DNA of 33,911 nt from an uncultured Clostridia bacterium (GTDB lineage: Bacteria; Bacillota; Clostridia; Lutisporales; Lutisporaceae). The notes beneath the pieces are model-generated. The model saw nothing but the letters and a program-made list of their open reading frames with translations. It did no database searches and had not been told where the DNA came from. Below, piece by piece: positions 8,730-15,910 of the stretch. The translations under genes and the position numbers were made by a program. Every line of letters starts with the position of its first letter. Within the stretch, counting starts at the first letter, position 1. The stretch lies in assembly GCA_937930535.1 (NCBI GenBank), contig CALGKJ010000031.1, forward strand, positions 1 to 33,911, written 5' to 3'.

Positions 8730-8758
8730 ATTTTATTACAGTTTCTGTATCTTTGCAA
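8730..8758 (-). promoter_or_regulatory. Promoter of the MFS leader transcript
   Basis: On the minus strand there is TTGCAA (8758-8753), a 17-nt spacer, then TAAAAT (8735-8730), a good housekeeping-type sigma promoter. Transcription should start near 8723, giving a leader of about 130 nt. Confidence 0.7.
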
Positions 8759-8838
8759 TACTACTATAGTATAATCTATTGCTGGAGCCATACTACGCAT
8801 TAACGATGTGTTTAGCAAGAAACACCAGTTTTGAGCTG

Positions 8839-9444
8839 TTATGATTTTTTACACTTTATGCCTAATTTTACACATAATAATTTTAATTGAGTACACGCAG
8901 ACCTAGAACACATTACTTTTTCTATATCTAATGAATCAGCAAATCCTTTTATACTAGCTCCCTTTACATAGGGCTTATTAACTTTTCCAAATAAGTTTTT
9001 TAGCTTGTCCGCTCCATTGCTACCATGGAAATTTACATTATCAGATAGTTTCAGATACTTAAATATGCCTTGTAAATCGTTAAGAATCCAATCTTCTATA
9101 GAACGTTTAGCCTGTACATGCACTATGTTTTTTGCACCTGCTTCTTTTAATGCTTTTTCTACATCTTTCCAATCAACTGGAGGTTTAGATGAAAATTCAA
9201 AAACATCTGTATCATAGCATAAAAATATATCAAACTCTACATCAGGGTTTTTGGGTATGATTTCTTTTGTAAAAACTCTAATAGCTCTATTCTTATAATT
9301 TCCAATACCCTTTAGATTTCGTATTATTAGTTTATCTATTGAAAATCTCTTGTTAGGACACATAGAATGTAACTTGTCTATAAATTTATCGTAAATTTCC
9401 TTTTCAGTGTCTCCCTCAATAAAAATTACTACCCCTTTATTCAT
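8839..9444 (-). CDS. TOPRIM-like protein, partner of the AAA ATPase
   Basis: The 201-residue protein starts at the ATG at 9444 (MNKGVVIFIEGDTEKE), which follows GGAGG and overlaps the 3' end of the ATPase gene by 8 nt. Three motifs fit the TOPRIM-like fold of the RloB/DUF4276/DUF4435 and OLD-nuclease groups: an N-terminal acidic turn FIEGDTEKEIYDKF (Glu10), an acidic pair DIFLCYDTDVF, and a later RSIEDWILND. Proteins of this type act as nucleases or toxic effectors controlled by an ABC-type ATPase in phage defence pairs such as PARIS, AbiL or OLD/Gabija. I cannot place it in one named system. A nuclease activity is inferred from the acidic residues. Confidence 0.65.
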   Translation of the reverse strand: MNKGVVIFIEGDTEKEIYDKFIDKLHSMCPNKRFSIDKLIIRNLKGIGNYKNRAIRVFTKEIIPKNPDVEFDIFLCYDTDVFEFSSKPPVDWKDVEKALKEAGAKNIVHVQAKRSIEDWILNDLQGIFKYLKLSDNVNFHGSNGADKLKNLFGKVNKPYVKGASIKGFADSLDIEKVMCSRSACTQLKLLCVKLGIKCKKS

Positions 9445-10786
9445 ATCTAGGTTCCTCCAAGTAGTGCTCAAGTGCTGAAAGATCTTCATCCGTGCCGCTT
9501 AGCAACTCGAAAATATAGTCGCCTACGGACATTCCAAGACTGCTCGCATCACTAATAATTGTCTTTTGAGCAGATTGGCGTATACGAGAAAACTTTGCAA
9601 TTCCATTTGAGTGAGGTATACCAACATAAACATTATGAGGTTCTAAATATTGTATAATATATGGCGAATGACTGGTAACAATCACTTTACAATTTACAAT
9701 AAATTGCGATAATACTCTAAGATATTTTTGCAGCAAACTAGGGTGTATTGAGTTCTCCGGTTCTTCAATTGCAACAATAGCGTATCCGTTAATATCTGCA
9801 AGCAATATACTCGTCAAAACTAAAAATACTCTTTTCGCTCCATCAGAAATGCTTTCAAAGCTTATTGGCTGATTAATATTACTATCTATTACATATAAGA
9901 AGTATAGCTGATTATCTATTCTAAGGGGTATATCATTAGGCAGATTGGCTTCAATGATATTTTTTCTTTCTAATTTTTCAACTATGATATCAGTTATTTG
10001 TGGAAAAAGCAGTGTAAATGAATTTATTAATAGCTCATATTTATCAGGAAATTGCTTCTTTAAGTGAAAAATAGTCCTAGGTATATTTACGTTATTATCC
10101 ATATGCAATACTTCCATATCCGTTCGGATAAAAGACTCTGGATCATATGATGAGCTGGCATCTAAATGTCTTTCTATGTACATGCTAATATTATTAATCC
10201 TTTTGATCATTTCAAAATAGTAAAGAAAATCAAATGCCTTTAGTTTATTTATAATGAGTTCATTTGACTCAATATTAGTCTTATTACTACATCTTCCACT
10301 TTCAGATGTTCTATAATATGCTTCATCCTCAGTGCGGATAATATAGCTATTATACTTTTGGTTTTTTTCATCTAGTTTAATCTTTAGCCATTCTCCAACT
10401 ATACGTGCTCCAGTATCATCGTCTCTTAACCATCTAAACTGGTATCCATAAATAGCTTTATACCTTTTTTCCTCTATTACAGTTGACATCTCAAGTTGAA
10501 TAAAATAATCCTCTGATGCCATCTGTTTATTCAACGGCACACCTTTAGTCCATGACATCATATGCTTTTTAACCATTTCATCATATCTAATAAAATCAAT
10601 ACCAAAATCTATAGCACTTAACACATTAGATTTACCATAGCTATTTAAAGAAACAAGGGAAAGTATATTTCCAAGCTCTATCTCCACTTTTTTTATATTT
10701 TTAAAACCGCCAACAGTTACTTTATTAATATCCACAGGAATCACCCTTTCATCTCTTGTTATTATAGTTAAATGCTTCATAAACAT
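9437..10786 (-). CDS. AAA family (ABC-type, AAA_15/AAA_21-like) ATPase
   Basis: The start is placed at the ATG at 10786 (449 residues; MFMKHLTIITRDE) because GAGGTG stands 8 nt upstream; the longer frame to 10870 lacks a ribosome site. The Walker A loop is SLNSYGKSN (Gly51-Lys52-Ser53) with Ser where the first Gly usually is. An ABC-like signature follows (ESISDGAKRVF), then Walker B (AIVAIEEPENSIHP) and the switch histidine (VTSHSPYIIQYL). This is the OLD/RecF-like ATPase class. It is cotranscribed and translationally coupled with the TOPRIM-like gene, which resembles two-component anti-phage ATPase/effector systems where the ATPase senses infection. The role is inferred from this arrangement. 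Confidence 0.8.
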   Translation of the reverse strand: MFMKHLTIITRDERVIPVDINKVTVGGFKNIKKVEIELGNILSLVSLNSYGKSNVLSAIDFGIDFIRYDEMVKKHMMSWTKGVPLNKQMASEDYFIQLEMSTVIEEKRYKAIYGYQFRWLRDDDTGARIVGEWLKIKLDEKNQKYNSYIIRTEDEAYYRTSESGRCSNKTNIESNELIINKLKAFDFLYYFEMIKRINNISMYIERHLDASSSYDPESFIRTDMEVLHMDNNVNIPRTIFHLKKQFPDKYELLINSFTLLFPQITDIIVEKLERKNIIEANLPNDIPLRIDNQLYFLYVIDSNINQPISFESISDGAKRVFLVLTSILLADINGYAIVAIEEPENSIHPSLLQKYLRVLSQFIVNCKVIVTSHSPYIIQYLEPHNVYVGIPHSNGIAKFSRIRQSAQKTIISDASSLGMSVGDYIFELLSGTDEDLSALEHYLEEPRYE

Positions 10787-11131
10787 AATTATAGCACCTC
10801 GTTTCGATTTACGCAATATAATATTACGCCTATTAAACATTATATGCATACATTCGGCATTATTATTCACGTTATGTAAAATTATTTTGCATTGTATTAA
10901 AATTCTACAGTTAATATTGTGATTTTGCGTATAGTATATAAGAAACGCTTACAATATGAAACAGGCTAATTCCCACTACAAATAATGTGTATTAGCCTAA
11001 CAAACTAATGGATTTGAATTTTATTAACTTTATATATTATTGATGGTTTCTTTTACACTAACTTCTAATAAATGTTTTTTGTAAGATAGTTTATAAAAAT
11101 CCAATCAATCCTATAGCCTAGCAACTTTACA
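10787..11131. other. Divergent intergenic region, about 345 bp
   Basis: The region lies between the ATPase gene (minus) and the acetyltransferase gene (plus). It holds one modest hairpin (AGGCTAAT near 10965 and ATTAGCCT near 10990) without a clear T-run. I see no convincing promoter for the ATPase operon and no small ORF with a ribosome site. Confidence 0.4.
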
Positions 11132-11160
11132 TTGACTTACAGTAAAATATTAAATATAAT
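11132..11160 (+). promoter_or_regulatory. Promoter of the acetyltransferase gene
   Basis: TTGACT (11132-11137), a 17-nt spacer and TATAAT (11155-11160) form a near-consensus housekeeping promoter. The start codon is about 53 nt downstream of the likely transcription start. Confidence 0.8.
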
Positions 11161-11219
11161 ATTCCCAGAACAAGCGTTCGCCACCATCTGTATAAACTAT
11201 AAAGAAAGCAGGTAACAAT

Positions 11220-11774
11220 ATGATTAACTTTACTCCCTTTCCCAATCTTGAAACACAAAATCTTCTATTAAGAAGGATGAATCATAATGACGTCTTTGAT
11301 TTGTTTCAAATGAGAAATAATCCTCGTATGATTGAATATACTGACTCAAAGCTGGACGAAACAACTGAGGAAACACTAGCTTATATTGATAAGATGAATA
11401 AAGGCATTGATGAAAACAAATGGATTATATGGGCTATTGTACATAAGATATCAGGAAGGGTAATAGGCTCTATTAGTGTCTGGAACTTTAGCAGTGATCA
11501 TACTAGCGGAGAGCTGGGGTATGGAATCATTCCAGAGTATCAGGGTAAAGGCTTTATGAAGGAAGCTTTATTAAAGGTAGTTGACTACAGCTTTAAGGTG
11601 CTGAAGCTTAGCTTTATAGATGCCTATACAGAAGAAAGCAACTTGAAGTCCAATAAGCTTTTGGAAAAGTGCAGTTTCGCTGAGGTAGATAGAGTTGACG
11701 ATAATGGATTTTTTAGCGACAGGGTTTATCATATGGTAGTTTATAGGCTGAAAAATTCTGGTGTTGATTGTTAA
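11220..11774 (+). CDS. GNAT acetyltransferase (RimJ/RimL-like)
   Basis: The 184-residue protein opens with FPNLETQNLLLRRMNHNDVFDLFQMRN, typical of the RimJ/RimL branch of GNAT N-acetyltransferases. The acetyl-CoA-binding region is visible as GELGYGIIPEYQGKGFMKEAL (Q/R-x-x-G-x-G/A type loop), followed by the usual DAYTEESNLKSNKLLEKCSF segment. It transfers an acetyl group from acetyl-CoA to a protein N-terminus or a small amine; the substrate cannot be told. The gene is alone on the plus strand, within minus-strand genes, and has its own strong promoter (11132-11160). A second GNAT gene of the same branch is at 15911-16459. Confidence 0.88.
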   Translation: MINFTPFPNLETQNLLLRRMNHNDVFDLFQMRNNPRMIEYTDSKLDETTEETLAYIDKMNKGIDENKWIIWAIVHKISGRVIGSISVWNFSSDHTSGELGYGIIPEYQGKGFMKEALLKVVDYSFKVLKLSFIDAYTEESNLKSNKLLEKCSFAEVDRVDDNGFFSDRVYHMVVYRLKNSGVDC

Positions 11775-11793
11775 ATGCCAGTAACTAAAAAAT

Positions 11794-11928
11794 TCAGGTA
11801 CTATGCAAATCCCCCAAAGCATAGTACCGAAGGCAACAATAGCACTTCCGCCGCATATAACAGTGCCGCAGCTTTCCCAACAGCAGACCTGCTGCCAGTA
11901 GGACTGCCAGTGCTATTCCAGTTTGCAC
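11794..11928 (-). CDS. Possible small membrane protein (44 aa) after the thioesterase gene
   Basis: A GTG at 11928 follows a strong ribosome site (AGGAGGGAGTTT) that starts at the thioesterase stop codon. The frame encodes one hydrophobic helix (TGIALAVLLAAGLLLGK) and a short basic, Cys-rich tail (RHCYMRRKCYCCLRYY). It recalls the size and plan of FeoB-associated Cys-rich membrane proteins, but no feo gene is present and the resemblance is loose. Against it, the last codons lie within the terminator hairpin at 11797-11828, which is unusual for a coding region. No family is recognised. Confidence 0.4.
   Translation of the reverse strand: MQTGIALAVLLAAGLLLGKLRHCYMRRKCYCCLRYYALGDLHST
11797..11828 (-). 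terminator. Terminator of the thioesterase transcript
   Basis: GGTACTATGC (11797-11806) and GCATAGTACC (11819-11828) form a perfect 10-bp stem. On the minus strand it is followed by TGAATTTTTT, a classical intrinsic terminator. Confidence 0.8.
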
Positions 11929-11939
11929 AAACTCCCTCC

Positions 11940-12443
11940 TTATAAGTCTATTTCTACTGGCTCTTCTGGTAATCGTATTACCTGCCAGTCCAACTCTTTT
12001 TCATCTGTGCCTGATATTTTATCCAAAGTCATCTTTATATATCTTCCATGTGCTGTCGCCGCAATATCACCGTTTGGCAGTATCAGCTCTCCTGTTCCTT
12101 CAAATATCCTGCTGGTATCCTTGGTTATTCTCCCTACTATTTTAAGCTCTGCATTTAACGGGATGGGCTTTTTATAGCTTACATTAAGCTCTATGGTAAC
12201 TCCCCATATTTCCTTATACTTTATCATAATGGCTCTGCCGATTGTTTCGTCCAGCAATGCACCTGTTATTCCGCCGTGGAGTCTGCCGGGATAGCTTTGA
12301 TGCTCGTCAGTTGTTTTGCATATGGCAACCAGCTCTCCACTTTCCAGCTCGTAAAATGATGTCTTAAGTCCAAAAGCGTTTTCCATTCCGCATATCAAGC
12401 ACATCTTGCTGTTCTGCTGTTTGTTTATAATCTTGTATTTCAT
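11940..12443 (-). CDS. PaaI-like hotdog-fold thioesterase
   Basis: The 167-residue protein contains the hotdog thioesterase signature LHGGITGALLDETIGRA (His56-Gly-Gly, acidic Asp65/Glu66), as in PaaI/YbgC-type acyl-CoA thioesterases, and the core strand VTIELNVSYKKPIP. The N-terminus carries a short Cys pair (MCLICGMEN), seen in a subgroup of these proteins. It should hydrolyse an acyl-CoA or related thioester in the cytoplasm; the substrate is unknown. The start follows TAGGAGGAAAAGGATTTTATG. It may be cotranscribed with the small ORF at 11794-11928. Confidence 0.85.
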   Translation of the reverse strand: MKYKIINKQQNSKMCLICGMENAFGLKTSFYELESGELVAICKTTDEHQSYPGRLHGGITGALLDETIGRAIMIKYKEIWGVTIELNVSYKKPIPLNAELKIVGRITKDTSRIFEGTGELILPNGDIAATAHGRYIKMTLDKISGTDEKELDWQVIRLPEEPVEIDL

Positions 12444-12562
12444 AAAATCCTTTTCCTCCTAGAAGAATATCATAATAAAACTATATCATATTGATGATAT
12501 TTAAGGCTATTGTTGCACAGAATTTATATGTATAGAACCGTGTGATAAGAACCCACGCAAAG

Positions 12563-13447
12563 TTAAAAAAATGAAAGCTGCATATTTTCATAGTCACTTT
12601 TTGATGCTTGTCTGATATCCGACATTTTGTATATTAAGCCATACTTTTCACATTCTGCTTTCAATACCTTCCACAAGCTTTCCTGATTTATGGAATTACA
12701 AACATAGCTGTCTCCATACTGGTTGATATATCTCTGCTTTAACCCCGGAAACAACCTGTCCAATTGCTGATAGTAGTATACCCTCTGATTTTGTCTGAGG
12801 GTTACTCCAAAAAAGGGATTAACAAACTTAGCTCCATTCTCGGCAGCAGCTCTTACAATAAGCCTGATATTTTCCTCCGTATCGTTGATAAAAGGCAATA
12901 TAGGATGAATAAGCACCCCTGTAAATATACCTGCCTGTGATATCTGCTTTATGGCTGCCAAGCGTTTTGAGGTTACGGCAACATGGGGTTCTATCTTTTT
13001 GCACAGCTCATCCTCAAAGGTTGTTATTGTAAGCTTAACCATTGCTGGTGAATGCTCTTTTATTCTTTGAAGTATATCTATATCCCTAACTACCAAGTCT
13101 GATTTTGTAAGCAGATTTGCTCCAAAGCCATATTTTCTGATAAGCTCAAGAGCCCCTCTGGTAAGCTTGTGCTTTTCTTCAAAGGGGTTATAGGGATCAG
13201 TCATGGCACCTGTCCCTACTATTCCCTTTTTCCTTTTGGACTTTAGCTCCTTTTCCAGCAGTAACAGCACGTTTTGCTTGGCTCTGACTTCATCAAAGTT
13301 GTCTACCTTGTAGCAGTCGCTTCTTGAATCGCAGTATATACAGCCATGACAGCAGCCTTTATAGATATTCATATTATAGTTGCTGCCAAACCAGCCCTCT
13401 CCGTTTGACCAGGCTGATAGTATTTGTTTTGCTTCTATGTATTGCAT
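12563..13447 (-). CDS. SPL-family radical SAM protein
   Basis: The 294-residue protein has the radical SAM cluster motif C32-x3-C36-x2-C39 (GCCHGCIYCDSR), the SPL/Rv2578c-like motif GAMTDPYNPFEEK, and LLTKSDLVVRDIDILQRI. Members relate to spore photoproduct lyase but mostly have unknown substrates; this one lacks any clear DNA-binding extension. I use the ATG at 13447 because AAAGGTG stands just before it. A family 2 structured repeat ends 50 nt upstream. A paralogue with the same motifs is in the plus-strand operon (31810-32625), but the two differ greatly outside the core. Confidence 0.85.
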   Translation of the reverse strand: MQYIEAKQILSAWSNGEGWFGSNYNMNIYKGCCHGCIYCDSRSDCYKVDNFDEVRAKQNVLLLLEKELKSKRKKGIVGTGAMTDPYNPFEEKHKLTRGALELIRKYGFGANLLTKSDLVVRDIDILQRIKEHSPAMVKLTITTFEDELCKKIEPHVAVTSKRLAAIKQISQAGIFTGVLIHPILPFINDTEENIRLIVRAAAENGAKFVNPFFGVTLRQNQRVYYYQQLDRLFPGLKQRYINQYGDSYVCNSINQESLWKVLKAECEKYGLIYKMSDIRQASKSDYENMQLSFF

Positions 13448-13496
13448 GATAATCACCTTTTATTGATAAGATTTGTGTGTTTTAGCATACAGTTAT

Positions 13497-13610
13497 CTAT
13501 ATAGAACACGTTAAAGAAATTACATCAGCAATCGCTATGTACGTGCTATATTAAATATAAATACCTCTTCTCATCTCAGTAAATGCAAAATCTTTCTCGG
13601 TATTCATATA
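13497..13610 (-). repeat. Dispersed structured repeat, family 2, copy D
   Basis: This ~114-bp sequence is clearly related to 23504-23619. On the minus strand it forms a TATGAATACC/GGTATTTATA hairpin and a second one with TACAT/ATGTA and CACG/CGTG arms. It ends about 50 nt before the radical SAM start codon. Confidence 0.75.
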
Positions 13611-13628
13611 GGAATATAAAATAATTAT

Positions 13629-13668
13629 AGCACTTTAATTTGACAAGTGTATGTCATATTAAAGTGCT
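13629..13668 (-). terminator. Hairpin terminator of the ATPase-nuclease operon
   Basis: AGCACTTTAAT plus TGACA (13629-13645) pairs with TGTCA plus ATTAAAGTGCT (13652-13668), with one T/T mismatch. It lies 10 nt after the last stop codon of the operon and is followed on the minus strand by an AT-rich tail ending in TTTT. Confidence 0.65.
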
Positions 13669-13678
13669 AACGCTTATG

Positions 13679-13867
13679 TTATAGCACAATAGGCTGTATA
13701 ACAACTGATTCTATGTGCTTACTGCTTCCGTCCCCAGAGTAAACTTGTATAAATGCATCTGCATTTTTAATAATTTTCTCTTTATCATATATGAAAAAGA
13801 ATATATTTGAGTATTGGTAATGATATGCATCAGCTCCCAGCTCCTCTGTAAGCTTCTTTTCTGTCAT
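13679..13867 (-). CDS. C-terminal piece (62 aa) of the split PD-(D/E)XK nuclease
   Basis: The frame starts at an ATG that overlaps the stop codon of the nuclease gene (ATGA). Its sequence MTEKKLTEELGADAYHYQYS followed by IFFFIYDKEKIIKNADAF reads as the direct continuation of the upstream protein. After the catalytic EVK strand these nuclease domains continue with a helix and a FFFIYD-type strand. One extra A in the AAA run (13867-13869) would fuse both frames into a single 274-residue protein. It is thus either a frameshifted gene, a sequencing error or a true split protein. No separate ribosome site stands before it. Confidence 0.6.
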   Translation of the reverse strand: MTEKKLTEELGADAYHYQYSNIFFFIYDKEKIIKNADAFIQVYSGDGSSKHIESVVIQPIVL

Positions 13868-14502
13868 TTATCTCTTGTACATTTAACTTCGATTATCATG
13901 TTATATTGTTCTATAATAATATCATATCTAATCATGCTATAACCAGTATTATCTGATACCTCAACTCTTGCCAGCGGAAATATTGGCTTGATAAGCGCAT
14001 ATAATATTCTTTGGACATCATATTCATTACCTATTTTTATTTTATCCAAGTTCTCTTTTAGAATTTTCCCATTGCCATGGACATTACTGTTATACATAAC
14101 ATCAATATGCTTGTAAAAATTATTTAAAATCTTTCTTATAATCAATTTAGCAGCATCTAGTGTAAACTCGCTATTATTTGCGTTATTGCTTGAATTTTGG
14201 CTATTAGAAATTTGCCAAATCAATCTCTTCAAAAAGTTTATACCTCTCTCTGCTGCTTTTGATATATTTTGCTTTGTATTTATACTTGAAAAAGTATTTT
14301 CCATGACCAATGTTTCCGAGTTGAATTCAATAGAAACAGCCTTATCTTCCATTATTTCATTAAGCAAATTTTCTATATCTGCTCTTATGTTAATAAAAGT
14401 ATGGCTGTCAATATTACCTTGTTCCCTAAATTTCTCTAATATATCTAATCGTTCTTGAAGCTTTACTAATGCACTTTCTATATTTACTTTAATATTTAAC
14501 AT
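13864..14502 (-). CDS. PD-(D/E)XK nuclease-like protein, N-terminal part (212 aa)
   Basis: I use the ATG at 14502 (MLNIKVNIESALVKL) because GGAGGG precedes it directly; it lies after the ATPase stop. The N-terminal two thirds are helical and coiled-coil-like (LERLDILEKF and IENLLNEIMED). The C-terminus holds the nuclease core RYDIIIEQYNMIIEVKCTR with Asp194 and Glu205-Val-Lys207, the D...ExK signature, and then stops eight residues later, before the usual last strand and helix. Those parts are found in the next frame (13679-13867). It follows the P-loop ATPase gene and probably acts with it. The domain is like restriction-type DNA nucleases; the target is unknown. Confidence 0.7.
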   Translation of the reverse strand: MLNIKVNIESALVKLQERLDILEKFREQGNIDSHTFINIRADIENLLNEIMEDKAVSIEFNSETLVMENTFSSINTKQNISKAAERGINFLKRLIWQISNSQNSSNNANNSEFTLDAAKLIIRKILNNFYKHIDVMYNSNVHGNGKILKENLDKIKIGNEYDVQRILYALIKPIFPLARVEVSDNTGYSMIRYDIIIEQYNMIIEVKCTRDK

Positions 14503-14519
14503 ATGCCCTCCAAAACCGC

Positions 14520-15710
14520 TTAGTGTACTCCCCATCTAAGATAGAATAAAAACAATGGATCTAGTATATACAGCATATTATCCTTCCACTCGAAAACTTG
14601 ATAAATAGCTTCTTTTTCTTTAATAATACTTTGAAGTTGGTTTAATGAGTCTTTTACCTTTTTCTTATCCAGTTTTTCTTTAGAAGCCTTTGTTAATCTA
14701 TCTATCCTATTTATTAATTCATCCAGACTCAGCCCTACTAAGGGTGGGTTTTCTGCTAATGCTTTTATTATCAATCCATATACATCTAAAGCTTCATTTT
14801 CATTGATGTTATATATTTTTCTTGGCTTGCCTCTTGGATTAGGTCCTTCTTTTAGTACCTTAATTACATCCTTATATTCAAAATTAATAGTAGTGAATCT
14901 GTAACTATCTTCCAGCCTTGTTTCATCAATTTCTTTTTGTGAGCTTTCATCATCTATACCTAATAGTGTACATAAGCTCAAACAAATATATTGCATTAAT
15001 TGAGGAGATGTCAGACTTTCCGTTGCTACCTTTAAAGCAATATCATCCGTTATATTTACATTAAGCTTATTGAATCCTTTTATTGCGATCTGCTTTAATT
15101 CTCCCTTATCCCAAGGTTCTATATTTATTAAGCTTAGTCTTCCAGTCAGATCAGCATTCTTTCTTATTGCATCGTCGGCTCTATGCGGCAATGTTATAAC
15201 AATGGCTTTAAATTCTTTTCTTATTGCATCCTTAAGCTGCTGTGCAATATATACCTGAACTTCTTCAGGTGCATAATGAAAATCATCTATTACAAGTACT
15301 AACCCATTTTCTTTAAAATAGTTGATTACTATATCCTTACTTATAATAAACTTTTCAGTCTTGTTTAATTGCTTCTTTCGACTATTGCTATCATATTGTT
15401 GATACTCTCCGTACTCTCCTTCAATAGAGAGACCAACCTTTACAGCTAATACCTTCCAAAAATCAGCATTAGTAGTAAAGTCACCTCCTGATACTTCAAC
15501 AAGCTTATCTAGGTCGATAACCTTCTCACATAAAACAGTCTTCCCCATTTTAGAAGGTCCGATAATGGAGGTCAGACAGCCAGCTATTTTTAAAGCCTGC
15601 TTTAATCGAATCTCATATTCGACTTTTAGTTCGGGGGATATCCTAGATACGTAAGTATATTCAGGAAAAGACCCCGGTTTAAATACTTGTTCTGATAATA
15701 CCCGCTCCAT
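14520..15710 (-). CDS. P-loop ATPase with C-terminal winged helix (STAND/ORC-like)
   Basis: The 396-residue ATPase has Walker A at residues 51-58 (GPSKMGKT) and Walker B ending in Asp142-Asp143 (LVLVIDDFHYAPEE). A helical middle region (SPQLMQYICLSLCTLLG) and a C-terminal winged-helix-like part ending in LDPLFLFYLRWG resemble AAA_16/ArcATPase-type STAND proteins. The start follows AAAGGAGAATTAAC. It is the first gene of a two-gene unit with the nuclease 17 nt downstream. A STAND ATPase next to an uncharacterised PD-(D/E)XK protein fits a sensor-effector defence pair, but this is inference; it could also serve DNA repair or a mobile element. Confidence 0.75.
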   Translation of the reverse strand: MERVLSEQVFKPGSFPEYTYVSRISPELKVEYEIRLKQALKIAGCLTSIIGPSKMGKTVLCEKVIDLDKLVEVSGGDFTTNADFWKVLAVKVGLSIEGEYGEYQQYDSNSRKKQLNKTEKFIISKDIVINYFKENGLVLVIDDFHYAPEEVQVYIAQQLKDAIRKEFKAIVITLPHRADDAIRKNADLTGRLSLINIEPWDKGELKQIAIKGFNKLNVNITDDIALKVATESLTSPQLMQYICLSLCTLLGIDDESSQKEIDETRLEDSYRFTTINFEYKDVIKVLKEGPNPRGKPRKIYNINENEALDVYGLIIKALAENPPLVGLSLDELINRIDRLTKASKEKLDKKKVKDSLNQLQSIIKEKEAIYQVFEWKDNMLYILDPLFLFYLRWGVH

Positions 15711-15887
15711 GTTAATTCTCCTTTATAGTTAATTACTATATTAATTATAATTATATACATTTGTATGGTTTTTAAACGCTTTTATATGGTTTTATTATAT
15801 TTTAATATATTTTAATGATATAATCTATATTTTTATATAAAATGATGGTTAAATACCATTCTCTTATACTCATTTGCTATACTATAT

Positions 15888-15910
15888 TATAGAGAAACAA
15901 CTTCAAAATT
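15888..15910 (+). repeat. 23-nt repeat shared with 17155-17177
   Basis: TATAGAGAAACAACTTCAAA plus ATT occurs here directly at the acetyltransferase stop codon and again at 17155-17177. At the second site it continues into a hairpin (AGAAACAACT 17160-17169 with AGTTGTTTCT 17188-17197); here the second arm is missing. Confidence 0.7.

Noticed and set aside
10784-10815. TTGCGT-N17-TATAAT promoter-like pair on the minus strand at the ATPase start
   Set aside because: Its -10 box lies between the ribosome site and the start codon, so it would cut off the ribosome site; likely chance in AT-rich DNA.
10787-10870. N-terminal extension of the AAA ATPase to the ATG at 10870
   Set aside because: No ribosome site; GAGGTG directly precedes the ATG at 10786, and the family begins near that point.
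10963-10999. Hairpin AGGCTAAT/ATTAGCCT as a terminator
   Set aside because: No T-run on either side and no gene ending nearby.
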